From NCBI RefSeq assembly GCF_047872805.1, contig NZ_JBLQUK010000001.1, positions 434,001-498,000 on the forward strand: a stretch of 64,000 nucleotides of DNA. Direction: 5' to 3'. Positions within the stretch are counted from its first letter, which is position 1. Each line of letters starts with the position of its first letter. The notes beneath the pieces are model-generated. The model was given only the letters and a program-made list of their open reading frames with translations, made no database searches and was not told the DNA's origin. Positions 17,270 to 33,087 of the stretch are shown here, in pieces. The position numbers were made by a program, and so were the translations under genes. The DNA comes from Erythrobacter sp047872805 (GTDB lineage: Bacteria > Pseudomonadota > Alphaproteobacteria > Sphingomonadales > Sphingomonadaceae).

Positions 17270-17848
17270 GTGACACAAGCGAAGCCGGGATTGAATATAG
17301 GCGTGGCCGCCGCGCCCTTGTCAGGGGCGGGAGAACAACCGCCAGCGCGGCAATTTTCGGTGCAGTCTGTGCATTTGCTCCGCACTGCCCAGATCAACAC
17401 ACTGACGCTGTCGCAAATGGCGGATCAAAAGGCGTCGATCCTGATCGGGGCGACATTCGTGGTGTTCTCGCTGGCCGTGACGCGCCTGATCAATAGTGAA
17501 TTGAACGCCTCTATGTTCTGCCTTGCTGCGACCGCTTTTCTCTCTTCGCTGTTTGCGGTGCTCGCAGTGCTCCCAGCGCTGGGCAAGCCGCCCAGCGACC
17601 CAGCCGCAGTCAATCCGCTGTTCTTCGGCCATTTTGCCGCAATGAGCGAGGAACAATGGACCGAAGAAATGCTGGAAAGGTTCGCAACGGATGAAGCTCT
17701 GTTTCGGGCGATGCTCAAGGACATCCATCAGAACGGGCAGATACTTTACCGGCGCAAATATCGCTTCTTATCTTACGCTTACCGGATATTCATCGGTGGG
17801 CTGGCGGCGACGATGGCGGCATATCTGGTCGAATCTGCGGTCGCGTAG
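17270..17848 (+). CDS. Orphan Pycsar-effector-type membrane protein (DUF5706/PycTM-like)
   Basis: 192 aa from a GTG at 17270 with GGGGGT upstream; an ATG at 17210 is possible but has no ribosome site. The signature LLRTAQINTLTLSQMADQKA then SILIGATFVVFSL matches PycTM effectors, which damage the inner membrane when cyclic pyrimidine signals bind. Two helices sit near residues 55-105 and a third (YRIFIGGLAATMAAYLV) at the C-terminus. No uridylate/cytidylate cyclase gene is adjacent. It is divergent from the acp-spt operon. Function outside defence is possible. Confidence 0.75.
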   Translation: MTQAKPGLNIGVAAAPLSGAGEQPPARQFSVQSVHLLRTAQINTLTLSQMADQKASILIGATFVVFSLAVTRLINSELNASMFCLAATAFLSSLFAVLAVLPALGKPPSDPAAVNPLFFGHFAAMSEEQWTEEMLERFATDEALFRAMLKDIHQNGQILYRRKYRFLSYAYRIFIGGLAATMAAYLVESAVA

Positions 17849-17948
17849 AAGCTGATGCTTATTGCGCTTTGCCGCGGCGGTCGTTTGCCAGCTTCGCAAT
17901 TGCCAAAAGAAAGGCGATTGTATCTTTTGCAAACACGCCGCTGCGCTA

Positions 17949-18269
17949 TCAGAACTCTACGCCTAAAGCCTGCAACACGCCGCTTCCGAAAAATGCCGCA
18001 AAGCCTCCGCCCAGCAGCAGGCACGTCCAATTGAACTGATCGGATTTGCCTTTCACGATGTTAGTAAGGCCAAAGCCGAAATTCAGCACGCCCACCATCG
18101 CTAGGCCAAAGAAGAGCAAAAGACCTATGGCGTCGGTGCTGTCGCGCCCAACGCCAAAGACCGCAGCAAGAATGATTAGGCCCAGAGCCAGCGCTATCGG
18201 GCCGAAGGTTACAACTCCGACAGTTTTCCAAAACTTGCGCTCAAGAGGCCCTTCTTGTTGTTGCCTCAT
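17949..18269 (-). CDS. Small membrane protein of unknown function
   Basis: 106 aa with three predicted membrane helices (VTFGPIALALGLIILAAVFG; IGLLLFFGLAMVGVLNFGFG; LLLGGGFAAFFGSGVLQALG) and a short charged start. I do not recognise the family. Its start overlaps the preceding stop as ATGA, so it forms a two-gene operon with the 47-aa gene. The 100 bp between its stop and 17848 (convergent neighbour) hold no obvious terminator. Confidence 0.6.
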   Translation of the reverse strand: MRQQQEGPLERKFWKTVGVVTFGPIALALGLIILAAVFGVGRDSTDAIGLLLFFGLAMVGVLNFGFGLTNIVKGKSDQFNWTCLLLGGGFAAFFGSGVLQALGVEF

Positions 18270-18409
18270 TCAGACTTCTCGTCAGGCTTGCCCTTGGCGA
18301 CCTTTTGCAGCCGCTCATCCCAGCGGGCCTCATCCTCGTCGCATTCGAGTTCGCGGGCAAGTTCTTTGAACTTGTTGGATTGACTCTTTTGTTCGTTCGA
18401 TTCAGTCAT
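18266..18409 (-). CDS. Small acidic conserved protein (47 aa)
   Basis: MTESNEQKSQSNKFKELARE followed by LECDEDEARWDERLQKVAKG, a highly charged helical peptide. The C-terminal block resembles a small conserved proteobacterial protein family with the CDEDEARxDERLxKxAK pattern. The longer frame to 18577 is antisense to the DUF3800 gene and is rejected. Its ATG is only 6 bp from the ATG of the divergent DUF3800 gene. Coupled to the next gene by ATGA. Confidence 0.65.
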   Translation of the reverse strand: MTESNEQKSQSNKFKELARELECDEDEARWDERLQKVAKGKPDEKSE

Positions 18410-18415
18410 TTTCGT

Positions 18416-19156
18416 ATGCCTGGTTTCTGCCCACCCCAAGAATATGTGTTTTTCGCAGATGAAAGCGGAATTTCTAATGACCGCTTTACTGTGGTTGGCG
18501 GGCTTTGTGTTCGCAAGGGCGCTATACCCGAGATTCATCAGAATATCGATGCGTTTCGAACGAAGCACAACATGCATTCAGAGTTAAAATGGACGAAAAT
18601 TTCGAACCAAAAGGAAGCTGAGTATCGCGCCCTTGTTGACCTATTTTTCGCCTTGAACAACGCAAACTATCTGCACTTTCATTCTATCATTTTTGACAGT
18701 CATCGAGCAAATCACCGGAAGTTCAATAATGGTGACGCCGATATTGGGCTGTCAAAGCTCTACTACCAGCTGATCCTGCATCGGTTTAGTCGATATTATC
18801 CGCACGCTGAGGGAATGTGCGTTTGTCTGGATAAGCGTAACAGCAGCACTAGCCTCAATGATCTTCGCGATATGCTCAATGCGGGGATTGCGAAAACGCA
18901 TGGAATTTCGGGCAACCCAATCAAGCAGGTTGTGTCGCAAGAATCTCACGACGATGATTTGCTACAGCTGAACGACGTTATCTTAGGGGCCGTTTGTGCG
19001 GCCCGCAACGGCAAGCACAAACTAGTTACAGGGCGTGAGTCGAAGCGCAACCTTGCCCAGCTCGTGCTTGAGAAAAGCGGCCTAGAGTCTTTTGAACAAG
19101 ACAGCGCCAGAGGAGTCACACGCTTTAGCGTGTGGAACATGCGCCCTAGAACTTAA
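18416..19156 (+). CDS. DUF3800 domain protein (RNase H-like fold)
   Basis: 246 aa from the ATG at 18416. The N-terminal FFADESG is the DUF3800 hallmark (first acidic residue of an RNase H-like site), followed by ISNDRFTVVGGLCV, HSELKW and SHDDDLLQLNDVILGAV with further conserved acids. DUF3800 genes often travel with transposons and defence islands. No ribosome site precedes the ATG, and the divergent gene starts 6 bp away, so translation may be leaderless or the promoter may lie inside the neighbour. Base composition is visibly more AT-rich than the surroundings, suggesting transfer. Confidence 0.75.
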   Translation: MPGFCPPQEYVFFADESGISNDRFTVVGGLCVRKGAIPEIHQNIDAFRTKHNMHSELKWTKISNQKEAEYRALVDLFFALNNANYLHFHSIIFDSHRANHRKFNNGDADIGLSKLYYQLILHRFSRYYPHAEGMCVCLDKRNSSTSLNDLRDMLNAGIAKTHGISGNPIKQVVSQESHDDDLLQLNDVILGAVCAARNGKHKLVTGRESKRNLAQLVLEKSGLESFEQDSARGVTRFSVWNMRPRT

Positions 19157-19409
19157 TGAGTTAGCGAGGCCCCAAATGCCTATAAGCGAGTCCTGAGACC
19201 GCGCTTCCGGCTAAACCTTCTCCTGACATCATCAGGATTTTCAGCACCTGATGACCTCGCTGTTTGTGTAGATAACAAGATTCGTGGAAAAGTCAATAGG
19301 GACTTGACAAATTCAGAAAATTGTGACGCTCGATTAACCAGCAGTTAGCTTCGCACAAGACAGCAAAACACTGGCACCGTCAATAGGCTGTCAAGAGGAA
19401 TTTTTCCTT
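19157..19409. other. AT-rich spacer between DUF3800 gene and transposase
   Basis: This spacer holds no convincing ORF. A small CCTGA/TCAGG hairpin followed by ATTTT lies near 19212-19230 and could end DUF3800 transcription. The left boundary of the insertion element should fall here, but I could not match a terminal inverted repeat to the other side of the transposase gene. Confidence 0.4.
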
Positions 19410-20345
19410 TTACCCCGCAGCAGGCCCCCCATAGGTCAGTCGCTTACCAACGATACCGCGAAGGGCATTCCCGGCCCGGTCCGTGTCGTTGAAGCCCAGC
19501 TTCGCACGATTGTTATAGCGAAACTCGAACTCCGCGAGATAGCGGTGCAGGTGATCCTCGCCGCAATGCTGGTAAACGCCCTTCATGCCTCGCTTGAAGA
19601 TGCTGAAATAGCCTTCCACCGTGTTGCTATGAATGCTGCGATCCTCAAGGTTCACGTATTCACCCTTGCCGTGGCTGGTAGTGCCATGAGCGGCAAACCA
19701 CTTGCCAGCGTCGCGGTAGCCGATGTGTTCGTCTGTCATCACGCGAGCTTCGCGGTCAACATTGGCGATCACCAGCGGCATGAGGGTTTCGGCCTTCACA
19801 TCGTCAATCACCATCGTGCGGGCTTTTCCGCTTTCTCGGTCTACCAGTGCCAGCACCTTCATCTTGTGGTGGAACGCGCGCTTCTTGAGCATACCCTGCT
19901 TACGGCCAATGAAGGTTTCATCGACTTCGACCACGCCACCATTGCCGCCCATAGGCGGAAGCTCGCCACCATCGCGCATCGCCTCACGAATGCGGTGCAG
20001 GAGGAACCACGCGCTCTTGTAGGTGATTTCGAGCGTCCGGTGGAGCTGGTGTGCACTGATACCCTTCTTGCTGCTGGTGACGAGATAGACCGCCTGCAGC
20101 GCCTTATGGAGCGGCAGACGCATATGTTCGAACACCGTGCCGACTTTCACCGTAAACTGCTTCTTGCAGTCACCGCAGCGGTGCAGTCCGTGACGAATGC
20201 GCTTTGCTGGATTGGCCTTCACCTTCGTGATCCGGTCCAGTCCACCGCAATGAGGGCAGATCGGCGCTTCGCCCCAAATGATGCGCTCAAGGTGGGCAAA
20301 AGCCGCTTCTTCGCTGTGGAACTCGGGACGGGAAAGCGCAGACAT
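19410..20345 (-). mobile_element. IS1595-family transposase (ISXO2-like)
   Basis: 311 aa and full length. An N-terminal zinc-binding segment (CPHCGGLDRITKV ... CGDCKKQFTV) is followed by TVFEHMRLPLHKALQAVYLV and a DDE-type catalytic core: VVEVDETFIG (first Asp), TMVIDDVKAE and VMTDEHIGYRD (second), and SIHSNTVEGYFSIFKRGMKG (third acidic region). This matches the DDE_Tnp_ISXO2 group. It sits 65 bp beyond the rplL terminator, same strand, with no visible terminal repeats or target duplication by eye. Confidence 0.92.
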
Positions 20346-20410
20346 TTCAGTAACTCCGTTGGTGCGATCCTTATAGCATCATGGAGTGTGTTTGCAAAGT
20401 ATATAATCAC

Positions 20411-20447
20411 CAAAAGAAAAGGGCGGCGCCATCGCTGGCACCGCCCC
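20411..20447 (-). terminator. Intrinsic terminator of rplJL
   Basis: On the minus strand GGGCGGTGCC (20446-20437) and GGCGCCGCCC (20430-20421) form a 10-bp stem with one G-T pair and the loop AGCGAT. TTTTCTTTTG follows (20420-20411). It lies 30 bp after the rplL stop. Confidence 0.9.
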
Positions 20448-20476
20448 TTCGTTGAACGGTCGAATTTGGTCGAAGC

Positions 20477-20851
20477 TTACTTGAGCTCGACGGTGCCGCC
20501 AGCAGCTTCGATCTTGGCCTTCACTTCTTCGGCTTCGGCCTTGTTCACGCCTTCCTTGACCGCCTTGGGGGCGCTTTCGACAAGGGTCTTGGCTTCGGTG
20601 AGGCCCAGGCCGGTGATGGCACGGACTTCCTTGATGACCTGGATCTTCTTCCCGCCGTCGCCGGTCAGGATGACGTCGAATTCGGTCTGCTCTTCTGCAG
20701 CCGGAGCATCGCCGCCAGCAGCGGGGCCCGCAACCGCAACAGCAGCAGCGGCGCTAACACCCCATGCTTCTTCGAGAGCGGTTGCAAGTTCTGCCGCTTC
20801 AAGGACGGTCAGCTTCGAAAGTTCTTCAACAAGCTTGGCAATATCAGCCAT
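20477..20851 (-). CDS. rplL: 50S ribosomal protein L7/L12
   Basis: 124 aa from the ATG at 20851 (MADIAKLVEELSKLTVLEAA), preceded by GGAG. N-terminal dimerisation helices, an Ala-rich hinge (near 40-55) and the conserved C-terminal domain (VIKEVRAITGLGLTEAKTLV) are intact. It forms the factor-binding stalk of the ribosome with L10. It follows rplJ in the same operon. rpoB is not downstream here. Confidence 0.97.
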   Translation of the reverse strand: MADIAKLVEELSKLTVLEAAELATALEEAWGVSAAAAVAVAGPAAGGDAPAAEEQTEFDVILTGDGGKKIQVIKEVRAITGLGLTEAKTLVESAPKAVKEGVNKAEAEEVKAKIEAAGGTVELK

Positions 20852-20937
20852 GATGTTCACTCCATTACTAGGCGGGGCGTATCAATTGCCCCATGATGTT
20901 TCGTTAAGTGCGAATTGCGTCTCTGAGGCCTATATAA

Positions 20938-21453
20938 TCAGGCAGCGTCTTTGGCGGCATATGCGCCAAACACTCGGGCCAGCTTGCTCGCAGGGGCGTT
21001 CATCAACTGGGCGACCTTCGTCGCCGGGGCGTTGACCAGACCCACGATCTTGCCGCGCAGCTCATCGAGGCTCGGCATCGAGGCAAGCGCCTTGATCCCG
21101 GCTTCGTCGAGCACCTGCGTGCCCATTGAGCCACCGACGATTTCCAACTTGTCGTTCGATTTCGCGAAATCGACAGCGGCTTTGGCAGCCGCGACCGGGT
21201 CCGTGGACCAAGCCAGTGCAGTCGGACCGGTGAGCATATCATCGAGCCCGACGTAGTCGGTGTCTTTCAGGGCGAGCCTGGCGAGACGGTTCTTCGCAAC
21301 CTTGTAGGAAGCGCCAGCATCACGCATCTTCGTGCGCAAGTCGGTGGACTGAGCCACCGTCATGCCGAGATTGCGGGTGACGACCACCACGCTGACCTCG
21401 TTGAAGACTGCATTGAGCTGGGCAACCGCGTCGGTCTTTTGCGAACGATCCAT
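20938..21453 (-). CDS. rplJ: 50S ribosomal protein L10
   Basis: 171 aa from the ATG at 21453 (MDRSQKTDAVAQLNAVFNEV), with AAGGAG upstream. The longer frame to 21729 covers the leader. TDLRTKMRDAGASYKVAKNR and the C-terminal helices that bind L7/L12 are present. L10 anchors the stalk and usually represses its own mRNA through the leader. Confidence 0.96.
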   Translation of the reverse strand: MDRSQKTDAVAQLNAVFNEVSVVVVTRNLGMTVAQSTDLRTKMRDAGASYKVAKNRLARLALKDTDYVGLDDMLTGPTALAWSTDPVAAAKAAVDFAKSNDKLEIVGGSMGTQVLDEAGIKALASMPSLDELRGKIVGLVNAPATKVAQLMNAPASKLARVFGAYAAKDAA

Positions 21454-21700
21454 GCCATACTCCTTCACTAATGGCCGAACAGGAAGGCTCCCGCACGACC
21501 GGCTACGTTTGTCCGTTCGGGAGCGATTGCTCCGACACGGGCGAGTCCGTTGAAAGGGAAGGAGGTTGTGTGTCAGCATCGCTGCGGACACGCGGGCGAC
21601 CACTTGTGTGGACCCCCGGAATCTCGTTTCCCCGTCTAGGCTGGAAATTAAGAGAGCCCGATTGCTCTCACCAACTGTCTCGGACGGATGACCGGCAAAT
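21454..21700 (-). promoter_or_regulatory. rplJ promoter and structured 5' leader (probable L10 leader)
   Basis: This ~250-bp stretch has no supported gene. Near 21515-21535 a minus-strand hairpin GGAGC-AATC-GCTCC is flanked by further paired segments and ends before the AAGGAG site. A long structured leader before rplJ is expected for autogenous control by the L10-L7/L12 complex. The call rests on position and local hairpins, not on a covariance match. Confidence 0.5.
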
Positions 21701-21704
21701 CCGT

Positions 21705-21750
21705 AAAGACCCGCCAGACAATCCCGCATAGGGATCGCGGCGGGCCTTTA
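21705..21750 (-). terminator. Probable terminator after the 21779-22450 membrane gene
   Basis: An outer stem (21710-21715 with 21739-21744) and an inner stem (21721-21725 with 21731-21735) form a two-part hairpin between the membrane-protein stop at 21779 and the rplJ leader. On the minus strand TCTTTACGG follows; on the plus strand TTTATGG follows. It would insulate rplJ from upstream transcription. Confidence 0.55.
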
Positions 21751-21778
21751 TGGTTCGCAGCGGCAGAGTCAACCGAAA

Positions 21779-22450
21779 TTAGCATCCGGGGCGCGCAATC
21801 CGTCTGCGCTTTTGCCGTAGCATCACGCCCCCGGCCCAGCCAAACCAAACGATCTGAGCCAGTCCAAAGATCATGGCGAGATCGGCAAGTGGCGGGGCTA
21901 TCGTTGCCATGCCTGCTATACCGATGACGATGCCGAGCCAGCCAAGCGCCCGGTTCAGGATGAACCCGCCGAGCGCGAGAGAACCGAAGATCAGACTCCA
22001 CAAACCGCCGACGACCTCGATACCGCCCCCGAGCGCGTTCTGGACGAGGCCGATCACTTGCCAGACCGTCGCCGCCCGTTCGGGCTCTTCGAGCGCAAGC
22101 CGCGCCGCGCCCCCAATTCCAACCAAGCCGATCATGCCGCTGCCGAAAACCAGGGCCGACCATGTCACGCCAAAGCCCTGACCGACCCTGCCCCACCACT
22201 TGGCATTGTGCGGCGCTTCCTCGGGTGCCAGTGCGAAAGAAAGGGGTATGAGCGCCGCTCCTACCATGATGTAAAGGAGGATCATGGCAACCGAGAGAAC
22301 CAGCGAATTGTTGAGCGCGAAAGCCAGTTCACCCGTTGCGCCTTGGTATCCCGTGCGGTCGACAGCAAAAGCAAAGAGCCCGAATCCAGCGGTGTAGCTG
22401 GCTGCCAGGGAGATGGCGGACCATCCCCCTGCTTTCTGCGCGCTCATCAT
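21779..22450 (-). CDS. Multi-pass membrane protein (DUF4386-like)
   Basis: 223 aa with about six hydrophobic helices (LAASYTAGFGLFAFAV, SVAMILLYIMVGAALIPLSF, GLVQNALGGGIEVVGGLWSL, GWLGIVIGIAGMATIA) and a basic C-terminus (RQKRRRIARPGC). The length and pattern suggest a DUF4386-like protein, but this is uncertain. Its ATG overlaps the stop of the XRE regulator gene, so it is the last gene of the DUF2975 operon. Confidence 0.6.
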   Translation of the reverse strand: MMSAQKAGGWSAISLAASYTAGFGLFAFAVDRTGYQGATGELAFALNNSLVLSVAMILLYIMVGAALIPLSFALAPEEAPHNAKWWGRVGQGFGVTWSALVFGSGMIGLVGIGGAARLALEEPERAATVWQVIGLVQNALGGGIEVVGGLWSLIFGSLALGGFILNRALGWLGIVIGIAGMATIAPPLADLAMIFGLAQIVWFGWAGGVMLRQKRRRIARPGC

Positions 22451-22650
22451 GCCGGAGTGTCGCTAAAAGCGAGCAAATCGCCCGGCTGGCATTCCAGCTC
22501 GCGGCAGATCGCGGCGAGGGTGGAAAAGCGGATCGCCTTGGCCTTGCCGGTCTTCAGGATCGAGAGGTTGGCCAGTGTCAGGCCCACCCGCTCTGCCAGT
22601 TCGGTAAGGGTCATGCGGCGGTCGTGCAGCAGGTCGTCAAGTTTGACCAT
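22447..22650 (-). CDS. XRE-family (YozG-like) transcriptional regulator
   Basis: 67 aa from the ATG at 22650 (MVKLDDLLHDRRMTLTELAE), chosen for the AAGGAG 6 nt upstream; a GTG at 22695 overlapping the DUF2975 stop is the alternative. The whole protein is one Cro/C1-type helix-turn-helix (MTLTELAERVGLTLANLSIL then KAIRFSTLAAICRELECQPG). Regulators of this small type pair with DUF2975 membrane proteins. It probably binds the palindromes at 23410-23497. Confidence 0.88.
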   Translation of the reverse strand: MVKLDDLLHDRRMTLTELAERVGLTLANLSILKTGKAKAIRFSTLAAICRELECQPGDLLAFSDTPA

Positions 22651-22691
22651 GATCGTTGCTCCTTCGTCGATATCGTGGGGTTTGGGGGGCA

Positions 22692-23219
22692 TCACACGGT
22701 CCCTTCGAGGTCGTCGCGCATCGCAGCGCCGTGTTTGAACACGCGGGCGAGGATGAACAGCGTCAGGATCAGGACAATCCCGCCGAAATCCAGGTCGGCA
22801 TCCACCGTGCCAGGCGCTTCACCGGCAAGCTTGGCGACATAAATGCCGAGGGCAGCGACTGGCAGCATCAGCACATTGATCGCCAGCGTGATCCACGCCA
22901 TCGCGGTCAGCCGGTCGGCGTTTTCCGGCGCGAATGGATCGCCTGCGCCCACGCTTTGCACAATCCGCAGCATGTACAGGAAAAAGCGAATGCCGATATA
23001 GAGTAGACCGGCGACTGCACTGAGCAGCAGGGCAATGAGCCAATAGGCGTGCTGAGGCAGATCGGCAGCGTTGAAATCCGCGCCCAGGTCAGCGCCGAAG
23101 AACAAGGTGGTCGGAACCCCAAGCAGGACGAAGAAGCCTGCGAAGGCGAGAACGCCAAGGATGAAATAGATAATCCCTTTGGCTGCCATCAGCAGCGGGT
23201 CGTTGAGTTTTTTTGCCAT
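22692..23219 (-). CDS. DUF2975 membrane protein
   Basis: 175 aa from the ATG at 23219 (MAKKLNDPLLMAAKGIIYFI). Four membrane helices are arranged as in DUF2975, with VQSVGAGDPFAPENADRLTA between helices two and three, a family motif. The next gene encodes an XRE regulator, the usual partner. Function is unknown; the couple is widespread. Confidence 0.88.
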   Translation of the reverse strand: MAKKLNDPLLMAAKGIIYFILGVLAFAGFFVLLGVPTTLFFGADLGADFNAADLPQHAYWLIALLLSAVAGLLYIGIRFFLYMLRIVQSVGAGDPFAPENADRLTAMAWITLAINVLMLPVAALGIYVAKLAGEAPGTVDADLDFGGIVLILTLFILARVFKHGAAMRDDLEGTV

Positions 23220-23248
23220 GGGTTTGCCTTTCATGGTTGTGGCCGCGT

Positions 23249-23389
23249 TCAGGCGAGTTCGACGACCGCGCCGGTCGCATTGGCGCTTTGCGCAGAAGCG
23301 GGAGGCACAGTGACGATCGTGGTGATTGAGGTGATCGTAAGAATCGCAGCAGCCAATACCGCGAGCGAGTTTGTGAGTGGGTGTGTCAT
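23249..23389 (-). CDS. 46-aa exported or membrane peptide, first gene of the DUF2975 operon
   Basis: A short ORF starting MTHPLTNSLAVLAAAILTIT and ending GAVVELA, with a hydrophobic segment and a possible signal-peptidase site after PPASA. AAGGAG lies 7 nt before the ATG at 23389. It lies 30 bp before the DUF2975 gene and next to the palindromic operators. The strong ribosome site and position argue that it is real. I know no homolog. Confidence 0.65.
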   Translation of the reverse strand: MTHPLTNSLAVLAAAILTITSITTIVTVPPASAQSANATGAVVELA

Positions 23390-23404
23390 ATCGTTCTCCT
23401 TGAA

Positions 23405-23500
23405 GGTCGTTATTGATATTCAATAAGGTCGATCTAGAAGCGATTCGATTTATTGTCAAGCAATAATATTGAAAAACGATATTCAACATATCGTTTTACG
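23405..23500. promoter_or_regulatory. Three palindromes in the divergent promoter between the 46-aa gene and the 64-aa gene
   Basis: TTATTGATATTCAATAA (23410-23426) is a perfect 7-bp palindrome. CAATAATATTG (23461-23471) is a second. AAAACGATAT / ATATCGTTTT (23473-23482 and 23488-23497, 5-nt spacer TCAAC) is a third, perfect over 10 bp. The first and third share GATATTCAA. The whole region is AT-rich between GC-rich genes and looks like a multi-site operator. The YozG-like regulator is the obvious candidate. Confidence 0.7.
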
Positions 23501-23519
23501 CGTTGAGGAGGCAGATCGT

Positions 23520-23714
23520 ATGCAGCGCAACCTGCCCAAACCCCGCTCTAGGCGCGAAACTTTGCGTGTCGCATTTGACACCGGGCGCCGCCATTCCTAC
23601 ATGGCCATCACACGCCAGCTTCGAGCAGGGCTGATTCATACGCGGGGATCGGTCCAGGGATGGAAGCGGCGCTTTGCCATATACGCGACGGTGAATGAGC
23701 TGCTGCCGGGATGA
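23520..23714 (+). CDS. 64-aa basic protein of unknown function
   Basis: Starts MQRNLPKPRSRRETLRVAFD at the ATG at 23520, preceded by GAGGAGG at ideal spacing. It is Arg-rich in its first half and has RGSVQGWKRRFAIYATVNEL at the C-terminus, so nucleic-acid binding is possible. It shares the palindromic promoter with the DUF2975 operon and lies just before rpoB. I do not recognise it. Confidence 0.6.
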   Translation: MQRNLPKPRSRRETLRVAFDTGRRHSYMAITRQLRAGLIHTRGSVQGWKRRFAIYATVNELLPG

Positions 23715-23848
23715 CTTCCGAAAGGGTGTTGCCGGGTTCGCGGCGCTTTTGCGTCGAATATGGTGCAGTTTCCGTGAGACGACCACCGGCTAATCCGCAA
23801 GCGGGCTTTGCCCTGCGCGCATATCAGATAAAGAGGCACATCTCCTCC

Positions 23849-28063
<4,215 letters not shown>

Positions 28064-28139
28064 GCGAGCGGGCGCTGCTCCGGCGGCGCCCCTCTTGCTC
28101 CGCTCTTGAAAGATTCACCCTTTTGCAGGGAACAAAGTC

Positions 28140-32423
<4,284 letters not shown>

Positions 32424-32447
32424 AAGCGACTGACAGGGAAGATAGCG

Positions 32448-32486
32448 AGGCCCCGGCGGAGAAATTCGCCGGGGCCTTTTGCTTTT
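32448..32486 (+). terminator. Intrinsic terminator of rpoBC
   Basis: AGGCCCCGGCG (32448-32458) and CGCCGGGGCCT (32467-32477) form an 11-bp perfect stem with an 8-nt loop, followed by TTTGCTTTTG. It starts 25 bp after the rpoC stop. Confidence 0.93.
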
Positions 32487-32534
32487 GTACCATGCGCGGC
32501 CTATTCTTTCGGGACAGTTACAAAGGGGTTGCGG

Positions 32535-33002
32535 ATGCGCCTGATGCTTGCTCTGTTGCTTGGTTCCTTGCCGCTGGCCGCCTGTCAGCCTGCCGATGCT
32601 CTATCTGGGGCGCTGCCGACTGCTGCATCCTGGCCTATCCCGGCCACGCTTACCGGTGAATACCGAGTTGCAGCAATCGACGGGCAGGAAGTCGGCGGCG
32701 GGATTGGGATTGCGCTGACGGTGACGGACAGCATGATCTGGTTTGATCCGCGCTGCGCCGGGTTCAGCTGGACCTACGCCTATTCGGGCGGTGCGCTGAC
32801 CATGGAGAGACCGGAAAGGTCGCGTTTTGAGGGTGGGCCGTATGTCGCTAGCCGGATGAGGCCAACTTGCCGGATCGCAGTCCATCCCGAACAACAACGT
32901 CTGGCTGCGGCGCTGGATGCTGCGGCCCGTGCGCAAAAAGTGCCGTCAAACGGGATAGAACTCAGCGGCGGCGGGCATAGCGTTACGCTCTACGCTCAAT
33001 AA
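32535..33002 (+). CDS. Small lipoprotein (META/HslJ-like fold)
   Basis: 155 aa from the ATG at 32535 with AAGGGG upstream (a TTG at 32529 is possible). The lipobox is LPLAAC with Cys17. The mature part (LTGEYRVAAIDGQEVGGGIG, RCAGFSWTYAYSGGALTMER, late RPTCRI) resembles META-domain lipoproteins, with two conserved cysteines that may pair. Stand-alone gene after the rpoBC terminator. Function unknown; envelope location is clear. Confidence 0.75.
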   Translation: MRLMLALLLGSLPLAACQPADALSGALPTAASWPIPATLTGEYRVAAIDGQEVGGGIGIALTVTDSMIWFDPRCAGFSWTYAYSGGALTMERPERSRFEGGPYVASRMRPTCRIAVHPEQQRLAAALDAAARAQKVPSNGIELSGGGHSVTLYAQ

Positions 33003-33023
33003 CGTTTTGCATTAATAAACGCT

Positions 33024-33042
33024 ATTGCGAAGCACTCGCAAT
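33024..33042. promoter_or_regulatory. Fur/Irr-like palindrome upstream of the 33088 gene
   Basis: ATTGCGA-AGCAC-TCGCAAT is a perfect inverted repeat of 7 bp arms. It is close to the TTGCGAATNATTCGCAA pattern that I associate with alphaproteobacterial Fur-type boxes. AT-rich DNA resembling a -10 (TATCATAAT) follows at 33045-33053. It lies 46 bp upstream of the next start codon. Confidence 0.4.
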
Positions 33043-33087
33043 TATATCATAATCTGTGTGTTTTCCCTTGAAGCCCGCAGGAGCAGC

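Noticed and set aside
19157..20410. Terminal inverted repeats and target-site duplication of the IS1595 element
   Set aside because: Only weak partial matches (for example GCAAACACACT against GCAAAACACTG) were found, which is not enough to define the ends.
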